Below are positions 50,674 through 62,571 of a stretch of 64,000 nt of DNA, one piece after another (position 1 is the first letter of the stretch; every line of letters begins with the position of its first letter). A model generated the notes under the pieces. That model did no database searches. It was not told the origin of the DNA and saw nothing but the letters and a program-made list of their open reading frames with translations. The position numbers were made by a program, and so were the translations under genes. The stretch is taken from contig OY735231.1 in assembly GCA_963457665.1 (NCBI GenBank), positions 31,836,670 to 31,900,669 on the forward strand. Direction: 5' to 3'. Origin of the DNA: Thysanoteuthis rhombus (Eukaryota; Mollusca; Cephalopoda; Oegopsida; Thysanoteuthidae).

Positions 50674-51603
50674 ATATATATATTACTAAAAAAAAGAATT
50701 GATTTGTTTTTGCTGCTAAACTGCCCGCTTGAAAAGCCATATACATGCTGTTTGGGGAGTCAAGTCGGCTAAATCAGAAAATATACCTAAACAAATGTCA
50801 GTCTTACTTTTAAAAAAATAACTGATCATTGAAACATGATTGTTTAGCCATGATGGACAAAATCAATGTTCAATATCAGTTGTTTTTTTTTTTTTCCAAG
50901 GATATTGATAACTCTTTGCTGATTTACACACATTGCCCTCTTTACTTATCTTTGGTGTAACCTTTTCCAGTGGAGCAGTATTAAACAAGTTTTCAATTCT
51001 TACTTGGTACCTCCCACATTTACCTTATCTTAGTTTGAAATGCCCTTGATACTGAGATGGCTTAATGGGTGTTTGAGCCAAGGTAAAATAATCTTGCCAA
51101 ATATGATTAAAATTAAGACTTGTTTCTCTCGAAATTCTCTTCCCTTTGAACAAGGGGGATAATTGAGTCATTGACTAGAAACGTTTTTAGCTAAAATCGT
51201 CTTCATAACTTCAGAGTTGGGAGTCACAATTTATGTATATGTACATATCCAATCACTGTAGCCATAATCACTGACGTGAACTGAAAATGTGTCGGTCATT
51301 AATTCGTTTTTTTATTATATTTGAGAGGCTGCCAAATTATCGTAATAATCCTGCATTTTTTTTTTTTTTTTCCCTTCTCTCTCTTTCCTCTGTCTCGGTT
51401 CTGTAACACCCGTTCCTGTATTCTTGCCTAGCAACTGTACTGCACCCTGTCTCAGTGTCTAGAAAATCGCTGTGGGGAGTACTGTGACAAATGAAGTAAC
51501 TAAGCTTTGGTGATTCATTTGTAGGCAAATGGCAATAGATGTATATTACATCAAAGCGCTAATGATAAATGTTGCTAAAGGCTTTACTTTTAAGCATTCA
51601 ATT
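50674..51603. other. Short intergenic gap between two converging genes
   Basis: About 930 nt separate the two facing poly(A) signals. It contains T-tracts (50882-50895, 51357-51373) and ordinary AT-rich sequence; no exon of ASNSD1 or another gene was recognised on either strand. Confidence 0.6.
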
Positions 51604-51609
51604 TTTATT
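51604..51609 (-). terminator. Poly(A) signal of the ASDURF-like gene
   Basis: TTTATT on the plus strand is AATAAA on the gene's strand, 34 nt after the stop codon at 51644-51646. This gives a very short 3' UTR and indicates that the transcript ends before any second cistron. A further TTTATT near 51312 could serve as an alternative. Confidence 0.55.
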
Positions 51610-51643
51610 TAACAAAAATATTTGAAATATTTGATTTAAATTA

Positions 51644-54600
51644 TCACTGTGAAAACTTCTCCATCTCTTCAAATCGTTTTTGCTGTTCTTTTAACTTCTC
51701 AATGGAATCTGAAAAAGAAAAATAATAAAATAATTGGATTTTTTTTTTTTTTTTTTTTTTTTTAATTATAGTAATACTTAAATGTCTCAGATCAGTCCCA
51801 ACAATAATCAGGTTTCCATAAAGAGGACTTCGGTTACGATTCTCGCTGATCTTCAATTAGTTCGATAGGAGGGCAAGGAGATTGATGCAAATTCAATCTT
51901 CACATTGGGTGGACCTGACTGCTTGGGAAATCAGCATTCAAAGACCCCCCCCATCTCAGGTGCCAATGGCGGGGGGCAACTATTGTAGCCACAACACTGG
52001 CCATCTCTATATGCAAATTGTACATTATAATGTAGGATCAGAAACCACATGAATATTATATTTACACATCATTTGAATCCTCCCCTCCCAGACTACCAAT
52101 GATACAAGTTGAACTAATTGCATACACTTTATTTACCATTCCATAACTGCCAAAATCTGCCGATTTTATACTGCATGCAATGGTTTCAGCTACATGACCA
52201 GGTCAGGATGAGTTGATGTAAACCATTCAGAGGAAAGGTTGCTTTATAGTGTGAAAAATTCACTGGGTGCTGAATGACTGAACAGTTAGCACAGAAGATG
52301 GAATCAGCAGAAGAGGAAGAGGTACAAGTTCATCTCATCTTCCCAGCTATAGGTAGACAGGGCAATCTGTTCCTCTACAATCTGGTTTGGGAATCAAGTT
52401 TTTTATTTTGACCTTGACTCGCCCATGATGGAAATTATCCGGAAGAGATTTATACACAGGAATGTTATTTTTCAGGGTCAAGTAAGCGTCTTATTCAGGT
52501 CACTGATGAAACTTTTCTAGTCTCATCCAACTAGAGGTGGGAGAATGTGAATCTCACCCAAAATGCCAACAAAGGCTCATAAACACATCTTAAAGCCTCA
52601 CAGTCATCGTGACTTTAAAAAAAAAAAAAATACTTTCTATTCTTATCTGATGGTTATTCATGTAAGCCATAACTTCACAGCATTAATTAAACAAACTAGC
52701 ATAATACTTGAAAAATTTCAGGATAATCTACTGAGAGGTTTTGATCAGTGGTACTGATCTCAACATGCTCTGCCAAGGATCTAAGTATCATTCCAAGGTG
52801 GATGTCATTATATATATATACACACACACACACCTGCACAAGTTCCCAAGCAGAAGTTCAGATTTCTTAAAATTAGATTGTGGGAGCTGTGTGTACTTGT
52901 TGGTTGCAATGTGAAAATAAGGAAAAGATATCAAAATAGGACTATTATATGTACAATGTAAATGCATAGCTAATGTTTTTACTTTGAGGATACATAGGAA
53001 AAAAGGATGAATGCAAGTATTACTGTCAGAATAGGGCCATTATATGTATAATGTGAATACATTGCTAATAGTTTAATTATAGAAAAGCAGGAAGAAAGGA
53101 GTTGTAAATAGTGAAGAATCAAAGCCAGTATTACTGATAGAATAAGGCTATATCAAATAAATGCTAAAGATGAGCATTTTTTTTCTTCTCTGCCAGAGTT
53201 ATCTCAGACTATCATTATACAGTACCAGTTGAAATGGTAGTTCTGTTCAAGCAATGCCTGCAGAGGTGAACCAAACCTAATGCTATCTTTATTTTCTGAA
53301 AAAATGAAGAACTTGGTGCAATCTAAAGGCTAACTCACAAATGACCGAAATATTTTATCATGAAGTAATTACTGAGAGAAGAAGGCAATTATATGTATAA
53401 TTAATCCAAACATGTTAAATTTATGGAGGAGGGGAGAATAAAAAAAATCAAATTTTCTTTTGTTACTTGTAGGACTGTCATTTGATGACTAATTTACCCA
53501 TGCCATTGTGGGAAATGATGTATTTAAAAAAAAAAAAAGATTTCAAATTCAGCATTTCTATTGTCATCAGAAAATTGTTTTAATGACATCCTTAGTAGCA
53601 TGGTAATTATAAGTATATATATTTGTTTTTCCTTTTGGCGAGCGCACTACTTTATCAATCAAAAATAAACTAAACTAGTACGTTTGCCAAAAATGAAAAC
53701 AAATATATAAACTTTTCATCGGAACATAAAATCCTATTTTACTACCTCAGTTGCGTCCCTTAGTTTGACTGAGTGAACCCACACTATTGATGATATTAAA
53801 TTGTTGGACGATGAAAAAAATACATACCTTTGCATAAAACTGTTACTTTATCTTTGTTATCACTTCGAAAGAAGATAAGACTGTTGGGTTGTTGAACATA
53901 GATACTCTGGAACAAAACAGAAATTAAGATATGTTAATACTTGCATTATCATAAGGGCTTGATTTATTTGAACCGGTATTCTGCTTTTTGTTACTTATAA
54001 CACATTTTGACTAGAATGTTCATTGGTCTTCATCAAATGATAGCTAATAACGTAAATGAAAATAACTCGAGGATTGAAAAAAAATTTTTTCCCATGGTTC
54101 GGTTTATTTGGAAAACTGAAGTTGTGACTTTAAGGGAAGAGAACAGATTGAGGAGCATCCTCTAGAAGTGGCATCCAGAGTTCAATCCTGTAGAAAGGTG
54201 CCAACTGCAACAAACAAGTACTTAGCCAGGGTTAACAAGCTACTCCCTCAGATCATTACTTCTATGTTCCCCCACATTTGAGGCCTAGTACTAGACTAAA
54301 TGAAGCTTAGTAAATACCTTAGGGAACCTCACTTCAGATCAATGATTAGAACAGGTCTTACAGGTCATCACTACTATTACTACTTCTTGCAGTGCAGATG
54401 GCCTAATGGTTAACAGCGCAGAGGATGGAATCAGTGAACCTAGTTCAAGCAGAGACAGTTTGTTCGCGTTAAAGCTATGCTCGTGGGAAAGGCATGAATC
54501 CATCTCCTCCCTCCCATCTATGGGTAAACTGGGCTCTTTAGCCATGGTTTTCACAAAGATCTAGGAGATGGATAACTGATTCCAAACCAGGATGTGGAGC

Positions 54601-57600
54601 CCCTTTAATCTGGCTAGGTGCCAACTTTGACTCCTTTCCAGCAGCTTTTGCAGGGGGGATTCCATCAACTGAGCACCCCAGAATCTCTATACACTTTGCC
54701 CAGGCTTGCACCCTGGAGAGGTCACTTCAGTGTCGTTGCATTGTCTACAGACACAGGAGGCGGCTCTCTTCATTACAACTAAGCAAAGCTCAGTAAATAC
54801 TAAAACAAGGAGTTAGAACGACTCGACTCTCGTGAGAAAAAGTGTTAATTCACTCCATGTATCACAGTCTTAATTAAGGCTGGAAAACGCATCAGGGAAA
54901 ATTTAACCACTTTGGGAACAGGTCTTGCTAGTCACTAAATAGAAACTGTCATGGGACCGGCAACTTTTGGCAGCATTCCTTATTGGAAGTGATCAATTGG
55001 AAAAAGGGGTGATCAATGAATGAGTTACTTCTCTCACCTTTTGTTGGGCAGTTATCATCAAAAAATCAAAATGTTTAAAATACAACCGTGAATGCTGTTA
55101 GGCACACATTAGGGGCCTATGTAGCATAAACTTTAAATATGAATTGAATAGCCCCCACCAAAAGAAAAATGGGGGAGAGGTCAAAAAACAAAAATTTTTT
55201 TTTTTTTTTAGACATAATAAGGTACAAATGTTTACATTTAGAGCCCTCTAGCTCCTTTGGTGCAGCTTGTATACACAATAAATATCCACCCAGAATCACT
55301 TGAAAACTGAAGAAATCTATGTTTCATATGTTGACAGTTTCTAATGAAATTATTCTGTATTGATTCATTGTTCAAGGTTCCCCATAGCCGACAAACGGAA
55401 CATTTATACAGAAATAGAAAGGTTGATCAAGGATGTGGATTTTAATTATTTTCTTTTTTTTTTTTTTCAAACCATTAATTATTCGGTCTGCGTATGGCTG
55501 TTTATGGTAATGACTTACGTGTAACTAGCATTTAAATTGGCTAAATCCAAGTTTACTCATACGGAAAATGAAACTTACTGATTCAATTTTAATTTAAAGT
55601 AAGTTTTATCTGAGTGCTACAAAAATAACCTGGCTTTGTGCCAGATCTAGTTTAGTCCAAATAGATTTAGAAGAAAAATACAGATATAGTCAATATAACT
55701 TACTTCAATTGAAGTTATAGACTTATTATTTCAAAGTAAAATTTCCTCTAAAATCCATTATTTATACCCCCAGTTCAAAGTATAATCCCCAATGAAAATC
55801 AATATTCATACCCCCAGTTCAAAGTATAATTCCCTATGAAAATCAATATTCATACCCCTGGTTCAAAGTATAATCCCCAATGAAAATCAATATTCATATC
55901 CCCAGTTCAAAGTATAATCCTCAATGAAAATCAATATTCATACCCCCAGTTCAAAGTATAATTCCCTATGAAAATCAATATTCATACCCCCGGTTCAAAG
56001 TATAATCCCCAATGAAAATCAATATTCATACCCCCAGTTCAAAGTATAATCCCCAATCAAAATCAATATTCATATCCCCAGTTCAAAGTATGATTCCCAA
56101 TGAAAATCAATATCTATACCCCCAGTTCAAAGTATGATTCCCTATGAAAATCAATATTTATACCCCCAGTTCCAAGTATGATTCCCTATGAAAATCAATA
56201 TTCATACTATTGTTTCAAAGTATAATTTCCAGTGAAATCCAACATCTACACCCCTGATCAAAGAATAATTTCCTATAAGATACAATATTTCACCGTCTGT
56301 TGGGAAACAGAAAAATGTATTGTTTTTTTCCTTTGATAAATTTCCATTCAAGAAGCAATAATTGTATATTTCAGTTTTCTGAGATATTTGCCATGGATTA
56401 AAGTTGAGTGTGATGAGATTTTCTAAAATAACCAAAGAAATCAAAATGAAATTATGTCCTAAAGGGTTTGGTACACTAAAGTCAATAAGTTTAATTTAAA
56501 TTAACTTAAGTTGGATGTACGAGTGAACTGGGATTTTATCTACAAATTTACATTGACTAAATTTTGGTGCATGGAGGTGTAAGTGACAGCACAGAAAAAT
56601 GGAATTGGCGAGCAGAGTTCAAACTCTGGCTGTGACTTTCTGTGTCCACTTTGTACTCATGCCTTCGGGAAAAGCATAGATTTATCTTTTCTCCTCGAAG
56701 CTAAAGGTAAAATAGCAAGGCAGACTGGTGTGCGAGACGGACAACTCTGAATTTAAACCAGAAAGTTCAAACCTTAGTCCAGCATTGTGGGTGGCTGGTA
56801 ACAAATAAGGAATCTGTTCCCAAAATGTACGATCAACGGCTAACAGGGGCTCCAGTGAAGCAAGCAAAATAACCCTGCAGTACCTACAATGGTTCAAGTG
56901 GATGTATGATTTGAAGCAAAAAATTTTTTAAAAAAAGAAAGACGTTTGCACAAAACTATTGGGTGGGGGAGAGCACTAGGATCTAATTCACTAACACTCT
57001 CAACATTGGCTAGTAACCAAAAAAGTCACATCAAAGCAAATATTTTGCTGATGTATGTACTAACGGGACTTTCAAAACATCAAACTTCACACTCTACGTT
57101 TCTTTTTTTGTGTTTCTCTTTTCTTATGGACTCTATGTTGATGACAAACACTCACACAAAGAGATAGGCATGAACAATATGGACGCTATCTCACTGGAAA
57201 GTCAACATCCTAGAAATTGAAAAATCAACATATCATTCGATTTTTTTAAAAATTTTGAAATAGAGTTATTAAAGGATGAACTTTAAAGAAAAAAATTTTT
57301 ATTATTCTAATTATTGGAAAAAAACAAAATTTTATCATAATTCTTACCATTTTGATGATTTATCTTGCTCTACACTATGCTGTTTTCATTTAAAAGATGA
57401 GTACTGAGATATTAATTATCTTCACTTTTTTTTTTAGAAAAGTGTTTTGAAATTGGTCCAACTGGGAGTTTTACTTTGGGAATTAAAAAGAAAATTAGGT
57501 CAAATATTTTTTTTATCAGCAATTTTTTAGTTTTATTTAATTAATCATAACTTACATTCCTTATTTTAAAAAAAAAGAAAAGAAGAAAGATTTTTCTTTA

Positions 57601-59794
57601 TTTTAATCGATTATAGTCGATTTGAGCAGTTCCTGAGCACTTCTCTCAAAAAAAGTAAACATAATTAATATCTAAAGGGATTCATCTGTTATTTGTGTAA
57701 AAATAAAAGAAAATAGCAATGAGGAGGGGAGGAATCATATGAAAAACATTCTTTTTTTTCCTAGTTTTGGAATGAAAAATTATTTTTTCTTTCAAATTCA
57801 TCCTTTAATAAATAAGTATTAAAAATGATATCGAAATCAGATATTTTGAAATTTATCAGATATCAATTTTCTGGTGAAAAGTCTGTTCATACCTACAAAG
57901 ATAGGGATGAAATCATGAATTTACAAGTAAAATGAATACTTACAGCATCTTTTCTGAGATTCTGAAGTTCACCTTCCAAAACACAAAATTCCTTAAGCTG
58001 GAATGGAGGAAAAAGCAAAAAATTAGTTGTCAGACTAAAATTAGACACAAGAGAAAACCTGTTTTAGAAAAGAATAAAAACTTCTAAAACTATAAAAGAT
58101 GAATCATCATATAAACGTATAGTACCAGTCAAAATGAAATGATTATTCAACCGTAGTTCTTATCAATAGTAATTGCCACAGAATCTTGATATTTGGGATA
58201 TATATCTTGGTATATATTTCATGTACAGAAAAGCTTTTATCAAAAGTGGTTATGGAAAAAAATATTTAAAACCTTTATCTTTAAAAAGAATACAGAGGTC
58301 AAAATAAAAGAACAGGTATACAATATCATGTTTATGATGAAGTTTACAAAATAAAAATTGAACATTTGTGAATAATTCAACTTAAAACAATTAGCATGAA
58401 GTATAGAGACCTACCTTTATTAGCAATAAATTTAGCACATAGAACATGACAAGTTTCTTGCATAGATCTGGTGTTTTTTTCCATTCATAATCCAGTTTTT
58501 CCCATAAATTGGTTACAGAGCTTGGATTTCATTCCCTAACCATGTCTTCCATAAGATCTAGATGGGATTTAAGACAAGACTTTGTGCAGGCCATCTTATG
58601 ACTACAATGTTCTCTTCATCAAAAAATCTTTTCAATCATTTTGTAGCATAACAGGGCGTATTGACCTGAACAAAAAAGTAGTGGTTGTAGTGAAGGAGTA
58701 GCATGTTGCTTCACTCAGTTGAGATATGAATTAGCATATACCATCCTATTATTTCTCACAATAGGTTCAACATTTTCAGAGGAGAACATCCCCCCCTACC
58801 ATGACACTTCCCCTTCTAAACCTGGCAGATTTTTTGATGCACTTTGGTTCAAGTCTGTTATCTGTAAGACATTGAACAAACTGTCTGCAGTCAGATCCAA
58901 CTAAATTGAATTTGCTTTCATAGCTGAACTTTAGACAAATTTACATCCTTCCAAACAACATGTTCTTCTGCGAATTCAAGTCTAACCTTCTTATTGTTTT
59001 TGTTTATGATAGGTTTAGTAGCTGGAGAACAAGCTACTTTCAATCTAAATTCGTGCAATCTTCGAGAATCTGTACGGCGGGCTCATCTCTTTGTTGAGAT
59101 TATTTTTGATTTGCCTTGAAATTCCTGCAGCAGTGTTCAAGGGATCATTCATGGCATGCCTTAGAATTACTCTGTCCACCCTAAAAGTTGTCTTACGGGG
59201 TCGCCCTGCTTTTTTTTGTGAAACAAAAGATTTTGTTTCATTATACAATTTCAAAACTCTTGAAATTACAATTTTAGACCAGCCCAACTCTCTTGAAACT
59301 GCAGACAGGGTCATGCCGTCAGTCTTCATCTTGACAATCTCTTGTCGAAGGGCTGCAGTCACTTTGACGTGCTCCGTCATCTCTGGCAACAGATGATCAT
59401 CCGAAAACCTAACTACTTATCTTATAGTGAGGTCAATATTGCCAAATACCTCTGAGGAATTTCTAGAACGTGTGGAAATAAATAAATAAATAAATAAAAC
59501 TGTTATCTTATTTCGTCCACTGTATTTTTTCAAATAAGGGTTTTCCTTGAATATTTTTTTCATAACAACTTTCGATAAAAGCTTCACGATTTTTGTCAAG
59601 CCCGTTTGTGACGATTACTATTAATAAGAAGAACTACACTTGAATAAATCGTTCTCTTATTTTGAACGTTTCGGTAGTTAAAGTATCTATATGTTCCAAG
59701 TAAATTTACTGTATGCATTAATACGTACTTTGTGAGAAACTTCCAACTTTTTTTCGGCCAAATATTCTTCCGTGAAAACATCCATCGCTGCCAT
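51644..59794 (-). CDS. ASDURF: ASDURF-like prefoldin-family protein, four-exon stand-alone gene
   Basis: Prefoldin-like alpha/beta-hairpin coiled-coil protein; the human homologue is a subunit of the PAQosome (R2TP/URI prefoldin-like module) that helps assemble RNA polymerases, snoRNPs and PIKK complexes. Exons on the minus strand: 59794-59729, 57997-57944, 53906-53828, 51708-51644; donors read GT, acceptors AG, and phases fit, for 264 nt (87 aa plus stop; human 96-97 aa). Exon 1 starts MAAMDVFTEEYLAEKK; exon 2 codes LEGELQNLRKDA; exon 3 codes SIYVQQPNSLIFFRSDNKDK; exon 4 codes DSIEKLKEQQKRFEEMEKF and ends SQ. The diagnostic match is YVQQPNSLIFF against human YRQQQNSNIFF, with heptad-rich helices on both sides. 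In vertebrates this ORF is upstream of ASNSD1 on the same mRNA; no ASNSD1 sequence follows here. Remaining doubt: a different prefoldin-like family member. Confidence 0.82.
52290..52430 (+). repeat. SINE-like repeat near the end of ASDURF intron 3
   Basis: gaacagttagcacagaagatggaatcagcag and agctataggtagacagggc, then ctctacaatctggtttgggaatc resemble the plus-strand order in 54400-54600 (taacagcgcagaggatggaatcag, atctatgggtaaactgggc, gattccaaacc). A partial copy of the same family. Confidence 0.45.
53577..53700. mobile_element. Short foldback repeat in ASDURF intron 3
   Basis: atatatttgtttttccttttggcgagcgcactac (53614 on) is answered in reverse by agtacgtttgccaaaaatgaaaacaaatatat (to about 53696), giving a hairpin of about 33-bp arms. 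The left flank (gacatccttagtagcatggtaat) matches 11576-11605. The ends equal those of the 17207-17918 element. Confidence 0.65.
54395..54765 (+). mobile_element. tRNA-headed SINE in ASDURF intron 2
   Basis: gatggcctaatggttaacag (A-box region) and cctagttcaagcag (B-box region) at 54397-54450, then a body of about 310 nt with gggaaaggcatgaatcc, atctatgggtaaactgggc, gatgtggagcccctttaatc and gcaccctggagaggtcactt. The reverse complement of the body aligns in order with 9830-10170. Confidence 0.6.
55728..56290. repeat. 44-bp minisatellite, 13 units, in ASDURF intron 2
   Basis: The anchor gttcaaag recurs at 55773, 55817, 55861, 55905, 55949, 55993, 56037, 56081, 56125, 56169 and 56213, exactly 44 nt apart, with degraded edge units at about 55730 and 56256. 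Unit landmarks: tacccccagttcaaagtata, then atccccaatgaaaatcaat. Edge units differ more than central ones. Confidence 0.95.
56575..56900 (+). repeat. SINE-like repeat in ASDURF intron 2
   Basis: gtaagtgacagcacag, then gcagagttcaaactctggc (B-box region), gccttcgggaaaagcatagat and gaagctaaaggtaaaatagc follow the same order as 54395-54560 (taatggttaacag, agttcaagc, gggaaaggcatgaatcc, atctatgggtaaac). A third copy of that family. Confidence 0.5.
58291..59524 (-). mobile_element. Tc1-like DNA transposon, 1.23 kb, decayed, in ASDURF intron 1
   Basis: Left end tacagaggtcaaaataaaag and the reverse complement of the right end tacagtggacgaaataagat are matching terminal repeats next to TA-rich flanks. 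The minus frame 59389-59045 (114 aa) is the transposase N-terminus: MTLSAVSRELGWSKIVISRVLKLY as helix-turn-helix, and KKAGRPRKTTFRVDRVI with the GRPRKT hook. Further along the same strand, NIVVIRWPAQS and LNPI are the region around the second catalytic Asp (family WPAQSPDLNPIENLW), with a stop after NPI. Several stops and frameshifts; not active. Confidence 0.8.
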
Positions 59795-59806
59795 GTTCTT
59801 CATTCA
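59792..59806 (-). promoter_or_regulatory. Start-codon region of the ASDURF-like gene: two candidate ATGs behind an in-frame stop
   Basis: Reading on the minus strand, TGA ATG AAG AAC ATG GCA: an in-frame stop (59806-59804) is followed at once by ATG (59803-59801) and three codons later by ATG (59794-59792). The second has the better context (A at -3, G at +4); the first has T at -3. The first would add MKN, giving 90 aa. The stop fixes the 5' limit of the reading frame in this exon. Confidence 0.6.
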
Positions 59807-59809
59807 GGC

Positions 59810-60970
59810 GGTGAATGTTTTTTTCTCTCTTCCTCAAATAAGTTCCGGAATTCAGTAACGTATTTCAGTTCAGTGCCCTGGAAGGATTTTTTTCTTTTTA
59901 TCCAGTTAATAATGTAACGTTAGAATGTGGCTAGAAGACGAAATAATAAACAGAAACGCAGAAAAAGACAATTTATTGCAACTCGTTGTGTTTTTTGTCG
60001 ATTTTTCTACAATGTCTTATGAATATCTCTTGTATAAAGCGTATCTTGTGAGAGTGGCAGAAAAATATTGAAATGGATTATAAATCTTATAAAATGCTGA
60101 AAATACGAAAGATCGCTTCTGTGTGTGTGTAATGTTGGAATAAGTCAACTAAAATGGGGTTCACGTTAAAGTCTGATGCCTTTAATCCATCGACTCTCTG
60201 CCATTTGCAGTGGGTTAGTTTCAATGTATGTAATGGTAGCTAAAACAACCAATGAAACTTGAAACAGCTTTTCTTTTTCCCCCCGAGATGAGTCACTTTC
60301 TTGTTACATCCAGATGATGTGCAACTATGACATTTTTATATTTAGCAATTTTAGGGTGGAATTACCCTAGCATTAATAAAATACTTACTTATTGAGAAAA
60401 AATGTATACTTCGACAGACAATTTATTACGATGCATTTGCAATTTATCTAAACTCAGATTGTATAAGTACGAAATCTGATTTTGTTAACAATAATTTCTT
60501 GTTAAAATATTGGAAATTGCAGAATTGATTTTCTTCTCTTTTAAATACCCTGGATATTATTGTTTTTTTAATTCTTTTGTTTTATATTGTGAAGAGACTC
60601 TGGAAATCTCAGAATCGATAAAATATTTTTTTCAATACCAAGGGAAATTATCTTTTTAATTCTTATATCTTCATATTCTTAAGGCACTGTTCTATGAAAA
60701 TATTTTTCATAACAGAAATTTTAGAAAATCTCCGAATGCCAAATTTGTGTCGTTTTAATGTTCACAAATGGACAACTTTTCACGCAGTTAATTTTCAGCA
60801 AATCTTCAATTCTATAGATTTTTCTTAAGGAAAGAATATATAAGGGTTTTTTTCCAAATTTTCTTCGTTATAATAACTCATATTATGATGATAGAATAAT
60901 CTTTCATACATGTTTAAGGGTGTTTTTTTCCTCGATTATTTTGTTCATAAGTTCAAATATGGCGAAAAGT
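59810..60970. other. Upstream region of the ASDURF-like gene; no recognised feature
   Basis: AT-rich, no exon or clear promoter box recognised. It should contain the ASDURF promoter, since the gene starts at 59794 on the minus strand. Confidence 0.35.
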
Positions 60971-60977
60971 TTTGAAT

Positions 60978-62515
60978 CCCAGTCAAAAGGCATCAAGTCA
61001 TAAAGACAGCAGTGTAGTACAGATCACTGCAAGATACAATCGCGTTCAGACAAAATGTATCAGTTAAAAGGGTAACAGTAGTTATTTTAACTTAATTTGT
61101 AATATTCAAGTAATTCAATTTAGTATTTTTGTGGTAAATTAAAACGTATAAACGTTTTATTTTTCATTCGTACCCTGGATTCGAACGAAATTCTAAATTA
61201 AAAGGTGTAATCATGCGTTTAATAGAAGATTTATTTTATAATTTTGAAAGAATGGGTTTTAATCTTTTTTCGCAGCGACATGTTTGGAAGATGTTTAATG
61301 TTATGATTAAATAATATATTTTTTAGCGCTTATGTATGACTTGAAAGAGTAAAAGAGTTTTAATTCTCTTTTTATTTTGAAAATTTAGATGAATAAAAGT
61401 TTTATGGTGATTTTTTCATTCCATACGGTATTTCACAGCAAGCCTAGAATAATTAATAATTTATATTTTTCAAATCATTCTTTTGTAATGAAAAGTATTT
61501 TGACGTTTTTTACGGTTGGAATATCTTTGTTAATATGGTGTTCTTTGCTCCAAAGTCACTCCAAAATCTCTGAAAAGTATATATCTTTATTTATTTGAAA
61601 TTAAGCAATATAGTCGTTAGAAATAAGCAATGAATTCCAATTTATCGTAGTTTAATCGTAAAAAATGAGTCAACTTATTTCATAAGTGTTATGATTTGAA
61701 AAATATAAATTTTCAATTATTCTAGTCTTCTAGCTCATTTTCCGTTTTCATAAAGTTGCTTATTCCATTTTGAAATCATATAAATTACCAAGATATCAAA
61801 TTCATACTAATTCATGATGGCGCGTTGTCGTTGGTGACGCGATTATTTGTACAAAAAGTTCCAATTTGATTATTGTCTCAATGTCTGACGACATAACTAT
61901 ACATTTTAATTAAAAAATATATACTTTTCAGAGATTTTGGATCAACTTTAATGCAAAGGACACAATATTAACAAAGATATCTTAATCTTAAAAACACCCC
62001 CGAACTTATTTCATAATGAAAGTATGATTCGAAAAATATGAATAATTAATTATCCTCGAGTTTTCCTGTGACGTACAGAATGGAATAAAAAATATAATAA
62101 AATCACTATAAAACCTCATTCAAATTTTAAAAAGAAATTCTAACTCAATTACTGTATCAAGTTATACATAAGCGCTGGAAAAAGTAAGTACATGTTTTAA
62201 TTATAAAATCAAACAAGCTACTAAAATGTAAATGCTAAAAAGAAATTAAAACCCTTTACAAAATAAATTGGAGACATTATTATACCTTAAATTTGAAATT
62301 TCGAACGAATCCAGGGTACGAAATAAATAAAACTTTTATTCATTTGAATTTACAAGAGAAAAAATACTAAATCAAATTGCTGAAATAGTATAAATTCAGT
62401 CAAGATATTCATAACTACTGATATCATTCTGACTGATGCATTTAGTCCATGTAACTTGCAGTAATTTGCACTACTCTGCTGTCCTTTTGCCTAATGCCTT
62501 TTGACCGGTCACAAA
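60978..62515. repeat. Large imperfect inverted repeat: arms of about 610 bp, spacer of about 320 bp
   Basis: The left arm (about 60978-61590) and the reverse complement of the right arm (about 61910-62515) align along their whole length: gtcaaaaggcat, gacagcag, gtaccctggattcg, gcgcttatgtat, aataaaagtttta, atatctttgttaatat and caaaatctctgaaaagtata. The arms differ by substitutions and small gaps. Part of the spacer (61671-61730) is a third, direct-orientation copy of right-arm sequence near 62007-62062. No coding sequence recognised. Confidence 0.85.
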
Positions 62516-62571
62516 GTGTTACCAATAACTCGACAACCAAGATTTAAAAATGTGTCAAACTTATATGGAAG

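Noticed and set aside
55728-56290. CRISPR-like array
   Set aside because: The units are contiguous without unique spacers and lie in an animal intron; it is a minisatellite.
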